Origin: Cycas panzhihuaensis
Taxonomy: Eukaryota; Cycadophyta
Assembly (NCBI GenBank): GCA_023213395.1
Contig: CM041465.1
Location: forward strand, 155,131,741 to 155,195,740
Direction of reading: 5' to 3'
Length of the DNA: 64,000 nt
Shown here: positions 26,776 to 37,149 of the stretch, one piece after another
Position numbering within the stretch: the stretch's first letter is position 1
How the letters are laid out: each line of letters starts with the position of its first letter
Made by a program: the position numbers and the translations under genes
Notes under the pieces: model-generated
The model's database searches: none
What the model was told of the DNA's origin: nothing
The model's input: only the letters and a program-made list of their open reading frames with translations

Positions 26776-27021
26776 TGTTACGAACCCATTTCATAACCTG
26801 AAGACCAATCCCAAATGTAGAAGAGAACACACAAGAACACTAAGGAAATTTTATAGTCAACAAATCAAATATTTGATTGATAAGATATGAATAATGTACA
26901 ATACATTGGAGGACTCATTTATAGGTAATAATAAGTCCCTTTACTTATAAGTCATAACTCTTCAAAGATGCCCTTTTGTTTAATTAATAATTAATTAATC
27001 CTTTTAAGGAGGTCTATAACA
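26776..27021 (-). repeat. Element D 3' LTR
   Basis: Pairs with 30338-30584, with roughly one base in ten different near its TGTTACG end. It ends GGAGGTCTATAACA. Confidence 0.9.
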
Positions 27022-27229
27022 ATTCCCCCTCCCTTATAATGTTTTGCCCACAAAACATAGTCAAACGATTGCAATCCCTTAAAAGAATGATATTCTTTCT
27101 TGCAGTAGAGTCCATTAAGTAATTAGTCAAATATTACAGCCATTTATTGGAAGATTCTTTTGGTTGGAAACCTCGGTTATGTTTTTGGGATGTTTGTGGT
27201 TGCTTCTTGATTTCTTCACCCTTATTCTC

Positions 27230-27660
27230 GTGTAGTATGACTTTAGTTTTGTTTAATCTTATTCCTAATAATTTGATGATTCTTCCTTCTTTTTTAAATC
27301 ATATAAACTATTCATCCATATTCATTTCAAAGGTTCCAAGTATACTAAGCCATTGACTGCCCAACACAGTATCTACACCACTGACATCCAAAATGTAGAA
27401 ATCTTCTATAATGTTGACATTGTTAAACATGAGGTTAAGGTTCTTCATTATACCTTGGTCTGAGATTACCTATCTTCCTCCAACAGTTACTTAGAAATGA
27501 GGATTCCTTAATGGAAATAATCTTAGTTGTTATGCATAGTTTTGATCAATGAAATTATATATGCTACCTGAATTTATCAAGATTATTACAACTTAATTTT
27601 TGACAGATCCCTTCAACTTTAATGTATTTGATTGATTAAAACTACTCATAAATGATAGTG
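27230..27660 (-). pseudogene. Retroelement aspartic protease, element D
   Basis: The minus strand shows an active-site-like VILINSGSIYNFID (about 27580), where D-S/T-G has become N-S-G. It is followed by GIMKNLNLMF, then an EDFYILDVSGVDTVLGSQWL block and SILGT (27390-27340), the second conserved region of Ty3/gypsy proteases. The protease would cut the element's own polyprotein. The Asp-to-Asn change at the catalytic position and several stops make it inactive. Downstream the frame peters out in sequence ending at the purine tract, with no RT palm motifs. Confidence 0.75.
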
Positions 27661-27789
27661 ACATTTACAAACAGTTGACCTCAAGATTACAGTAGCTCTA
27701 TTGATGTTCAAAATGATGATAATTTCCTTGTTTATTTTCTGACCCCTATTCTTCTTTGTCAATATTGTCATCAGGTAGAAATCTGATTG

Positions 27790-28490
27790 TATATAACTAG
27801 TTTTGTTGGCATCTATGCCTAGGTTCCCACTTCTAATCACATATGAAGCATAGGTTTCTTCTTCTTAACTCTTCTTGCTCTATTTTTATTTTTTAAATAA
27901 TTGGTTTAGCAGGTTTATTTAGGTTGATTATTAATTATTTGTGTTAAACACTTAGTAAAAGATTATGTCAACTAGGTGGAGGAATATAAAGATTTGTGCC
28001 AGTTTTGTGTAAGGCATTATGTTTATCTTCATGTATTTTGGCTAACTCTATTACCTTGTTAAGGTCCTTTGGTTCTTGAATTTTAACATTATCTTGGATC
28101 TGGGTTATCAAGCCATCTATATAACTGGATAAGTTGATTAGTTGGAATGTCTTCTAACACATAGCTTAGCCTTGTGAATGTTGTATTGTATTCTTCTATA
28201 GAACCTATTTGTTTTATTCTTCGTAACTCATAATAGTAATTGTGGTTAGTTACTGTTTCAAACCATTTAATAAATAAATAGATAAACTCTTTCCAAGTTG
28301 GTAATTGATCTTGAAATGAAGTTCGTTCGAGACATTGCCACCATTCACATGTTATTCCATCCATGTGTAGGGTGGCTAAGAAGACTTTTTCCATTGGATC
28401 AATTTCTACTAAATGAAAATAATTTTCCATTTGTTGGATCCACACCCTTGGCTCTTGTGATTTTTGCTCAATGTTGAAATGATACATCAT
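27790..28490 (-). pseudogene. Ty3/gypsy gag with zinc knuckle, element D
   Basis: An uninterrupted frame of 133 codons (28490-28089) begins MMYHFNIEQKSQEPRVWIQQ. It has the retrotransposon gag order: W...ME.YF (MENYFHLVEI), A..HMDG....WW (28360-28340), a LPTWKEFI stretch, and RRIKQIGSIEEYNTTF ending LIQLYRWLDNP. After a stop and frame changes, CFICD-stop-KWEPRHRC near 27795-27845 fits the CX2CX4HX4C-like nucleic-acid-binding knuckle. The protein would package element RNA. The first methionine at 28490 was taken because coding resemblance begins there. The gag core is notably clean compared with the rest of the element. Confidence 0.85.
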
Positions 28491-29284
28491 AATTTTTTTC
28501 TTTTTTTGTACCTATATATTTTATAGGCAGTTAAAGTATGCTTGCAATCCTACGATCTTTTGTTCTTCAGGGGTCAGATTATAGTACTCATTAATATATT
28601 TTCTAATAACTTTATTCTTAGTATTAATTGGAGACATATGAGGACTTAAATATTTTTTAGCAGTTTAATTTTTGATATGAGACTACTGACTCATTGCCTC
28701 ATCCTTTGAATTGAAAACAATCATGTCTTCCTTCTTGCTCATTGCTATGATTGTTAATTTATCTAAGATCTAGTGTAATATATGATTTAAGAGAGCTTTT
28801 GATGTCTATACTGCTTCATGGACTACTTGAGTAATTGGTTTGATGATATCTTTTTGAACAGTGTTGTCTACCATATCTTCTATATTCATTATTTTAATAA
28901 TTATATAAGTGTGATTCCACTTATTTTCTTCTGTAACTATGTGTTAATCTGTTAGACTACAAGGATATGAATAGGTTTATTGTAGTCAAATATATCCTTG
29001 CAAATCAATAGTATGGCCTTCCCCTCACAATAATCTAAAATCTTATAATTTATTATAATAAAGGCTCAATTAGTCTAAAACTAAGAACTGATGTTTTTTT
29101 TTTTAGAATATGATTAGCTTGTATCCTTTTTTGGACCAATATGAAAAATAGTAACCTCTTTTTTAATTAACACAAGATGCCAATTAACTAATGTGAATTA
29201 CTTTTTGAGATTGTTATATATGATTTGATAACTTGTACATAGTATAAATAATATATATTTTGATTAGGATGATGCTTTGGTGGC

Positions 29285-29315
29285 ATGTGTGTATATATAT
29301 ATATATATGTATGTA
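29285..29315. repeat. Short (TA)n tract
   Basis: TGTATATATATATATATATG-type run within the leader of element D. Confidence 0.85.
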
Positions 29316-30337
29316 TATTGATATTATATTAATAAAATAAATATACCTAACTTTTAATAATAATATGACCATAAGAACTTCTTATAATAAAGATAAGATG
29401 AGTTTAAATTAAATGTATTAAAGTATACCTTAAAATTTATAAATATAAAATATAAGAATTAAAAGATATATGAAGTAATTGCAATGGCAAATATGTATAT
29501 GATTGATGGAACGAGTTTTATCACTGCGTCAATGACTAATTTAAATTACTTATTCACTTCATGATGTTTATGGGTGTAATGATATAATTAATAGATTGTA
29601 TATTATTGATAATAGGGAAAATGAAATTAGGGCATGGGACGAATGGCAGTAGAATGGAAGAACATGCAGGAAAATAATGGAAGATGCAGATGAAGTGATG
29701 AGATAGCAAAATGAAGGGAAGACGAAGATAGGAAGAAAGGATACAGTGCAAATGGAAGATGTGGGTGGAAAATAGGAAATGATAAAGATAACAAAGATGT
29801 GAACAGTATATGTGACAAGACAGACCCAAATCTATGCCAAGACCTGATGGAATAATAATACAGAGATGGATGCATAATGGTTTAGTTGGGTAGGATCACA
29901 AGATGACGTAGACACCGAGAATGAGAACATGATGAAGAGGATGAAGGCAATGCACTGAAAATGATGGTGCAGATGCAGAGCAAACAATGATGGATGAAGA
30001 CGCAGATGGAAAATGAAGAGAAAAAGAAAATAAACAAAGAAAATTTAGAACTACACATGGCTAAATGCAGGAGAGTATAGATTAGTAAAATAGGTTAATT
30101 ATAGAGAATGATGGAAAAAGAAAATTACATGCGACTCACGCACAAGAATATAGAACAAGGAGTAGAGTAGAATAGTGATAGAAGAAGGCAGCATGGGCAG
30201 ATTTCTCAAAAACAATGGAATATGGTTATGTGGAATTGATAGAGAGGCTAGAAATAATTATTGATTGAATCAAGAGTTCAAGTTATTTATAGTAATTTTA
30301 TACAAGATATGCCAGAATCATTTTCTCTAATACCAAT

Positions 30338-30584
30338 TGTTACGAACCTAGTTCGTAACCTGAAGACCAATCCCAAATGCACAAGAGAGCACACGAGAAC
30401 ACTAAGGAAATTTTATAGTCAACAGACCAAATATTTGATTGATAAGATATGAATGATGTACAATACATTGGAGGCCTCATTTATAGCTGCATAATAGGCC
30501 CCTTCACTTATAAGTCACAACTCTTCAGAGATGCCCTTTCATTTAATCAATAATTAATTAATCATTTTAAGGAGGTCTATAACA
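30338..30584 (-). repeat. Element D 5' LTR with a terminal palindrome
   Basis: At 30339-30359 it has a perfect inverted repeat, GTTACGAAC - CTA - GTTCGTAAC. The 3' copy has decayed at the CpG (CATAAC for CGTAAC). Confidence 0.9.
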
Positions 30585-31345
30585 GAGGTGGCCAAGATGC
30601 TCTAGCTACACTAGAGGTGATTTCACCATGAGGTATATTTACTTTATGTTGCTTTATTTTCAACCTATTTTTATCTTCTTTAGATTATTTTGATTATATA
30701 TAAATATTTATTGATGTATGGGCTTATCTATTTATAAGTGATGAGATCACAACAAAGGTGGTTACCAGAGTGGTTACTAACTTATTCTTAATATTCTACA
30801 TAGAGGGTCAACCTCCTATTATAAATAGTAGAGAGCTAGTATCAACTTGATCTCACATAACAACTTTTGCTCCTCTGCTCAGAGTGAGGGAGATATAGGT
30901 AACTGAGCTGCATGAGCTCCAGTTAGATCATGATTAGATCAGGGATGAGCAAGATTAGCTACAAGCTTGGGTGTAGGAGATAAAGGTATAGGGCGTAGAT
31001 ATGGTACCACTACCAGTAGCATCACCCCTATAGATGGATCTGGGTGCTAAGGTATAGGTTGCTATTTTAGAGGCACAACTCACAGAGGTCCAGGAGGAGC
31101 GAGATCAACTCCAATCAAGATATGGTCAACTAGTAGATCAAATGGTAGCATGATCCTTTAAGACATATACTACTATGTCATCATGATAACGACTAAGAGA
31201 TGAGAGTCATCCTCAGGATGAGGGGAGTGAGGCTAGGCCAACATAACAACCAAGGAGGAGTCTAAGGGATACTTAGACCCCACTAGAGTTGAGGAGGGAC
31301 TAGTTGAGAGATGACACCCCTTGAGGGAATGAGAGGAGGGATATG

Positions 31346-32030
31346 TATTATATTTTTGTATGGTAGAAGAGTGTTAGGCCTCCAAGGGCATAAAGCTTAT
31401 ATATATAACTGTATGCCCTATAAGGATCCTGACTTTCTCATAGGATGTTATATCCTTATCCACATTGTACTCTTACTTTTGTATATATAAATATTTATGG
31501 GGATTGATTGGTGCCCCTCATCACTTTTGTACCTCTTATATACTTATTTCATGGATGTATTCTTTATGTGTTATATCACTCCCATGTGTATATGTACTTT
31601 ACTTAAGTATGCTTATTGTGATATAATTCGATGTGTATGGCATCATAGCTCACATACCAAGAACACACACACAGTCCATATGAAATGATATTATATACTT
31701 GGGATCCAGTTTATACTCATAGGGGAATCTTATACCTTCTTATTATGGGGTTATCATCATGATTGTGCAGGAATGGTAGGAAAGGGACCTTGGTTAGGCA
31801 TCTAGATCAATGCAATGCCTAAGGCAAGGATAATTTAGGCTTGTTTTAGAGTAATAGGGATGGGGGGAGACTAATTCAATGCCATGTCCCATTTAGAGGG
31901 AAGGCTTGACCTTATAAAGAGGGATAGTTTAGGCTCATTTTAGAGCAAGTTGGTATTTTAGGCTCATACTAAAGAAAGTTTGTAGTTTAGGCTCATACTA
32001 GAGTGAGTTAACGCGGTTTCCTCCCTACTT
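31346..32030. other. Junction between the PMD frame and Tat1 pol; short degenerate tandem repeat
   Basis: No gene is seen. It contains a CACACACA tract near 31668 and three or four imperfect copies of TTTAGGCTCATACTAGAG-type sequence at about 31825-32005, spaced roughly 30 bp in the last three. Convergent 3' ends of the PMD frame (plus) and pol (minus) meet here. Confidence 0.5.
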
Positions 32031-32039
32031 TGGAGTGTT

Positions 32040-33250
32040 GCCAGCTATAAAACCTATTGAGGAATTGATCATTGACAGCCTTTTCAAATTCAAGGCCTTC
32101 CAAAATAGCAATATAATATGTGTTGTTGTTTAATGTACTAATGACTATAGAGGATCCTACCTAATTTGGACTAAATTCAAAAGGTAGTCATGTAAATACT
32201 CTAGTTTGAGGACTTCATCCTCGAAAACTAGAGGTCATGGTCGAAGATGTTTGTCATGCATCTTTTGGGCCTTAGCCTTAGATGCAAGATTTTCTTAGTA
32301 TATGATAAGGAATTTTTCATCCATTGCCTCAAGGTTAAGAAGATAGGCTTGATGTCACCACTCTTCATCAACAAAGTCCTTAAAGGAAACCCACAAAGAG
32401 GGGATTTCAACTTCAAGAGGGAGGTTAACCTCTAATCCATAAACCAAAGAGAATGGTATCATCCTCGTGGCTATCTTAATGGATGTACAATAAGCCCATA
32501 GGTCCGAGTAGAGTTGGAGGTACCAATCCCTTTAAGATTGGGTGGTCGTCTTCTTAAGAATACTAATCAAGGTCTTATTAAAGGCTTTGATTTGGCCATT
32601 GGCTTAGGATTAGTAAGTGGATAAGGTTTTGTAATAGATTTTAAACTTTTCACAAAGTTCATCCATTTCTTTATTACAAAAGGGAGTCTCATTATCTATA
32701 ATTATGACATTAGGAGCCCCAAATTGATAAATGATATTTGGAAAAATAAACATAGAAACTATCTTGTCCATCATCAAAGATAGAGGGATATCCCCAACCC
32801 ATTTAGTAAAATATTCCATTACGGTTAGAACAAACTTATGTTGGGTTGAAGAAGGAGGGGTTATAGCCCTAATGAGATTAAGACCCCCTTGAGAACATGG
32901 CTACATTGACATAATTATGTGCAATACCTCAAATAGTTGGTGTATAATATTGACATGCTCTTAGCATTTGTGGCAACATAGAGCATAAGCATAGGCATCT
33001 TTGAATAATACTGGCTAGTAGTATCCCTAGCATAATATTCTTTGGACCATAGATTGGCCTCCAAAGTGTCCTCCATAAATACTATCATGGCACTCATGGA
33101 GGGCTTAATCCATCTCTTTTGGGACAATGCATCGAAGGAGGATGCCATGAAATAAACATTTATATAACATGTCCTAGATGAGAAAGTATTTGACGGCTAA
33201 AGCCCTAACATGATGCTTGATCTTATTAGTAGCATTGGTAAGGTACTTAT
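32040..33250 (-). pseudogene. Tat1 integrase
   Basis: The zinc-finger part reads HECHDSIYGGHF (near 33080), with CHKC near 32970. The core shows GLNLI where the first catalytic Asp should be (GLDLIG; Asp to Asn). It also shows VMEYFTKW (about 32810), IIDNETPFCNKEMDELCEKF (32720-32640; second Asp kept), and ANGQIKAFNKT (about 32600), where the third catalytic Glu is Lys. The tail contains LPLEVEIPSL and ends near 32040. Integrase inserts element DNA into the host genome; two of the three catalytic positions are lost here. Stops are modest in number, so decay is mostly by substitution. Confidence 0.85.
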
Positions 33251-33379
33251 GTTGTGTTAGGTAATTGATGATGTTGCCATACCATTTACTATTGGCTAAG
33301 GGTGGGGGTTGGCATCTTGGAGGGCTAAGATTAATTCATTTGACAAGGAGTCATTGATTAGGTCCTTCATTGGATTAGA

Positions 33380-33760
33380 GATCGGTGCATCCGCTAGCTA
33401 CTGAGCCATGATCATGCCCTTCCTATATTTATAACTAACAACTTTAAGATCATATTCTTGAAAGAGGAGGGCCCATTTACCCATTTTCCTAGTTAAATCA
33501 AATTGCATCATTAAATAACATAAGGGGTTTGACTGAATGATAATGTGTGTCATGTTTCCAAGGAGGTAGTGGCGGAGCTTCATAATGGTAAAGACCAAGG
33601 CTAAGCATTCTTTGTCCACTAGGGGGTAGTTTAGTTCAACTACAACTAAGGTGCAGCTTATACTTAAACTTAGATTTATCTTCTTGAGCTAATATGGTGC
33701 CAATGGATTCATAGTCATAGAGGTATAAAGGATGAAAGGCTAATCCAAGAAGGGAGGTGC
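33380..33760 (-). pseudogene. Tat1 RNase H (RT-linked)
   Basis: A 73-codon frame (33619-33398) begins DKECLALVFTIMKLRHYLLG and continues with THIIIQSNPLCYLM and ALLFQEYDLKVVSYKYRKG. These match the RNase H of Ty3/gypsy pol (E/KECLAL.FA..KLRHYL, T....T...PL.YL, EYD). Upstream a SIGTILAQED-like segment marks its start. It would remove the RNA strand of the RNA-DNA hybrid. Confidence 0.85.
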
Positions 33761-33929
33761 CAAGATGGGGATCATAATAAGAGCTTACCTAAGTTGGTGG
33801 AAGGTCACTTGGGCCTTCAAAGTCCACATGAATGGAGTCCCCTTCTTTAGTAGATTAGTGGTTGCATACTAATAGTGAAATCTTCCAAGAATCATCATAA
33901 GAAACTAAGGCAGTTGAAGAATGACTTGA

Positions 33930-34660
33930 TTTACTACTAGGTTTTGGGGGGTGCCATCTCGACCATGGCTTTAAGCTTATCTAGGTCAACTTTAATCCCT
34001 TCTTAGGATATAAGAAACCCTAATAACTTGCCAAAGGTCACTACAAAAAGGTATTTAAGTGGATTTAAGCTAATGTGATACTTGTATTATTAAGAGAACA
34101 TCTTTCTTAAATACATAGGGTAATCAGCCCTCTTACAAGATAGGCCCATAGATCATCCATGAAGACCTCCAGAATGTTATTGATGAGGTCATGGAAGATA
34201 AACTACATGGCTCTTTAGTAGGTTTCTCCAATATTCTTCAAACTAAATGGCATAGATTTGCAAGAAAATATACCCCACGGGGTAGTAAAAGTCATTTTTT
34301 GGTGGTCCTCTAGAGGTATCTAGATTTGATTATATCTAGAGAAGTTATCCATCAAGGACATCACCTTGAACCTAGATCAATAATTTAATTAATAAATGGT
34401 AATAAAAAATTATCCTTGGGACAAGCATTTTTGATGTCCCAAAAGTTGATGTAAATACTAATTGTCCCATTTTTCTTTATGACTAGGACAATATTGGATA
34501 CCTATTTAGGATAGTGAATGGAAGTGATGAGGCCTACAACATACAACTTTTCCACTTCCATTTTGATAGCAATAAATAGTTTGAGTGTAATGGGTGTTGC
34601 TTTTACCTGATCAAGTAGGCGCTTGGGATTGTAATAAGGTTGTGTGTAATGATTGTAAGG
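33930..34660 (-). pseudogene. Tat1 reverse transcriptase
   Basis: Minus-strand motifs in order: SNIVLVIKKNGTISIYINF (about 34500), NACPKDNFLLP, an LLPRGVYF/PWG-like block near 34270, VFMDDLWA (34150-34168; the YVDD active site as FMDD, both Asp kept) and LGFL near 34010. There are several frame changes. RT copies the element RNA into DNA. The catalytic pair is intact although the chain is broken. Confidence 0.82.
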
Positions 34661-35964
34661 TCAATGCCCTTCATATCCAAATAATCCTAGGTAAAGATGT
34701 CATAAAATTCATGGAATAACTATGTGTATCCCTTGACTTCTTAGGGTGAACATTCAAGCCTAATCTTGATGATCCATTCAAGAGCAAGGATGATATCCTT
34801 AGTTTCTCCTATGCATAAAATATTTCCCTCCTTGAAGTGAGGAGGGGCTTGGTCTATAGACAGTTTGGGAGGCATAATTACCTCATTGGGGTTAGCCAAC
34901 AAAGAACTAATAGCTAGGCACTTCTATAAGCCTAGCTTATGATACTTGCCAAGTAAGCTAGGCAAAGATCCTACCAAATACTCGAGCAAAGCTTCATCAT
35001 TCTCAAAGTAATCAATCCCATGGATAATTTTCCTTAGAGGGGCTCAAGGAACTTACAAGGGAGTGTTAGGATGGCAGTAGTCAGACCACTAATTGACATA
35101 GTATAGTGACTCTTCTAACAAGTTACAGGACACATATATAATCACCTTCCTTATAGGTTGCAGGGGTGAGGCGAGGGGGGAGCAATTCTGAATTGTAAAT
35201 AGTTGACTCTTCATGTAAAAAGATTGAGTTTGAGTCATCATTATCATCAGAAGTTATGGATAAAGAGATGAAATCCCCTTAGCCATATCCTTGAACATGT
35301 GGGTTTCCCATGTACCTAATAGATTGATTATTTATGGCAGATGGGGTAAAATAGGAGATGAATCTAATATGCTTAAGTAGGCAACCTGTGCTCACCACCC
35401 CTTGGAAATTCCCCTTGAAAGATTTCTTGAATGGGGGGGAGGGCATGCCCCCCTACCTTGTCCTCATGGGCAAGCAGGTCCATATGATCTGGATGGTGAT
35501 TAAGCACCATTCACGAAGAGCGGTGGGCCCACCATGGTCTTAAATAAGGAGACTCCCACATTAGTAGAAGAGGAGGAGTTGGTGTTTGGGTTGACATTTG
35601 GTTATATGAATTTAGTCTAAAAGGAGGAGGGATGTTAATATGGGATGTCATTTCCCTCGTTATGTTGAGATTGAGAAAACTAACTTGGCATGGTGACTCC
35701 TCATATTCGTCATCAGATTCTCTATCACTAAGGACCCCTAAATAACCATAGCTCCTAGCATTGATAGGGGCAAACCACACCAAGTAGGGAGGAGGAGGAA
35801 GAGCTCCTTCTCCTTAGGTAGGTGCTTCGTCCTTGAAGAACCCCATAATGGATGGGTCAGATGGGTCATCTTATTCATCTATTGCCCTAAAAATCACTTA
35901 GCATAGTTTATGAGAGGGGTAGTTTACATGTAACAACTTTGATTTTCCCTTGATGGGAAAATTT

Positions 35965-36273
35965 GAGTTACCCCCATTTCGATGAATACCTGGCTCCAAT
36001 TCGGTCGAGCCATGGTTGATTTAATAGAAGGTTGTAGTCGACATTAATGTCTAAAATGACTATATTAGTTTGGATGGTCTTATCTTCTAAGGTTAGGGGA
36101 AGATTAATTATACCCAAGGGAGTTTTTTCACTCCTATCATACCCTTGGCACCTCCATGGAACTAGCTTGAGAGCTTTAATACTTAGTGTGTTTAGCATTA
36201 AAATTAGCATTACATTAACTAAGGAGTCATTATCCATGATGATCCTCTTTAGGGTATAATTACGTGTCTTCAT
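35965..36273 (-). pseudogene. Tat1 aspartic protease
   Basis: A 101-codon frame reads RIIMDNDSLVNVMLI, in which the active-site motif D-N/T-G of Tat proteases (VLVDNGSALNV) appears as D-N-D. It is followed by KTPLGIINLPLTL, a TNIVILDINVDYNLLLNQPWL block and DRIGA, the second conserved half (LDI...YN.LLGRPW.H..GA). Its role is to process the polyprotein. The frame is uninterrupted, but the Gly-to-Asp change would inactivate it. Confidence 0.85.
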
Positions 36274-37149
36274 GGTAATAGTAAATAGGTAGTGCTAATA
36301 TAGTTATCTGTCCTTGTTTAGAGGGAGGTCACATGGGTTAAACATAATAAGGTTGGACCCCACAATGAGGAGGTATCGATAGAATGGATTGGGGCTTTGT
36401 TAAACCCCAAAGCTTCTGGTAAGAGTGTTGTCTGGTTAGGGTAACTCTTTAGAATTTTCATCATGGACATTCTAGATAAAATAGTATGGAGATCCTTAAT
36501 GATAGAGAAAGCTTTCCCTTTCTCTATGGGAGGATAATCCTCTTAGGGAAGTTATTATGAGGTAAAGGCTTCCTCAACCTCCCTAATGGCTTGAGACCTT
36601 GTAATAGGACATACTTGAGTGGTCTTGAGTAACTAGATAATCCTCGTATCCCTACTCTTGTGTTGGGAGGATATGGTTAGTTGAGTATTTGGGGTTGATA
36701 GGGAGGAACCTTTTGTAGGTTACTTTCCCTTTGATTAGTCTACAAAAAGGGATTGAATCAGCCTCTTGCTCCTAATCTACCTACCCTACTATTGAGTAGG
36801 TTGATCCTACTCTTTATGATTGGAAAATAGGTTATGGTGTACAAGTTGCTCTAGATTTAGTTTAGATGCATCTTGAGGAGGAGGGTCATGTGAGGGTGTT
36901 AATTTATGGTGTTATGTCCAACACCTAGAATCATCATGCGTACACTCCCTGTGGACCTAACACCATTTCTTTTCAGATGGGGGCATCATCCTCTTTGCTT
37001 GGGGTACTTGGGTTCCCTCATTTTTGGGTGGCAAGGTCTAGGCAGTTTGATGGGCCTACTTCTATTTGGGTTGGGGTTGATGTAGCTCTTATGGGATGTG
37101 AGAGGGTTTAGCTTTAGGTCACATATCATTCACTTGAATGAACACATGA

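Larger units (their letters stand above)
26776..30584 (-). mobile_element. Element D: Ty3/gypsy derivative with gag and protease only (3.81 kb)
   Basis: LTRs at 26776-27021 (246 bp) and 30338-30584 (247 bp), TGTTACGAAC...CTATAACA on the plus strand, sit between perfect GAGGT target duplications (26771-26775 and 30585-30589). The primer site (TGGTATTAGAG, 30325-30335 minus) and the purine tract AAGGGAGGGGGAAT (27022-27035 minus) are in place. The interior carries gag, a zinc knuckle and protease, then goes straight to the purine tract; RT, RNase H and integrase are missing. It inserted into the PMD frame. Structural confidence is high; function would require another element's enzymes. Confidence 0.9.
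25915..31345 (+). pseudogene. Plant mobile domain (PMD) frame, copy 1, split by element D
   Basis: Parts lie at about 25915-26775 and 30585-31345. The diagnostic block is at 26020-26100: VFHLP, then WDVTITPQDVRRILGVP, then after a stop REPLELGVLLS. This fits the PMD (PF10536-like) core TFHLP.GE.TITL.DV..ILGL.V.G. Upstream, GLFWIIIMCQ fits the N-terminal helix pair. A Lys/Glu/Asp-rich tail (ATNKDKKEEEEE) ends at the insertion, and Leu/Gln/Glu-rich coiled-coil-like sequence follows near 30900-31150. An AT-rich piece with a T-rich tract and TTTAG at 30640-30690 may be an intron. Stops are frequent. PMD proteins occur as host genes and as passengers of plant transposons; the position antisense to Tat1 pol favours a passenger gene. 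Confidence 0.75.

Noticed and set aside
29554-29875. Two overlapping hydrophobic minus-strand frames (82 and 91 codons)
   Set aside because: They lie in the leader of element D and show no domain; hydrophobicity follows from T-rich sequence.
36047-36259. 70-codon plus-strand frame
   Set aside because: It is the shadow of the Tat1 protease on the opposite strand.
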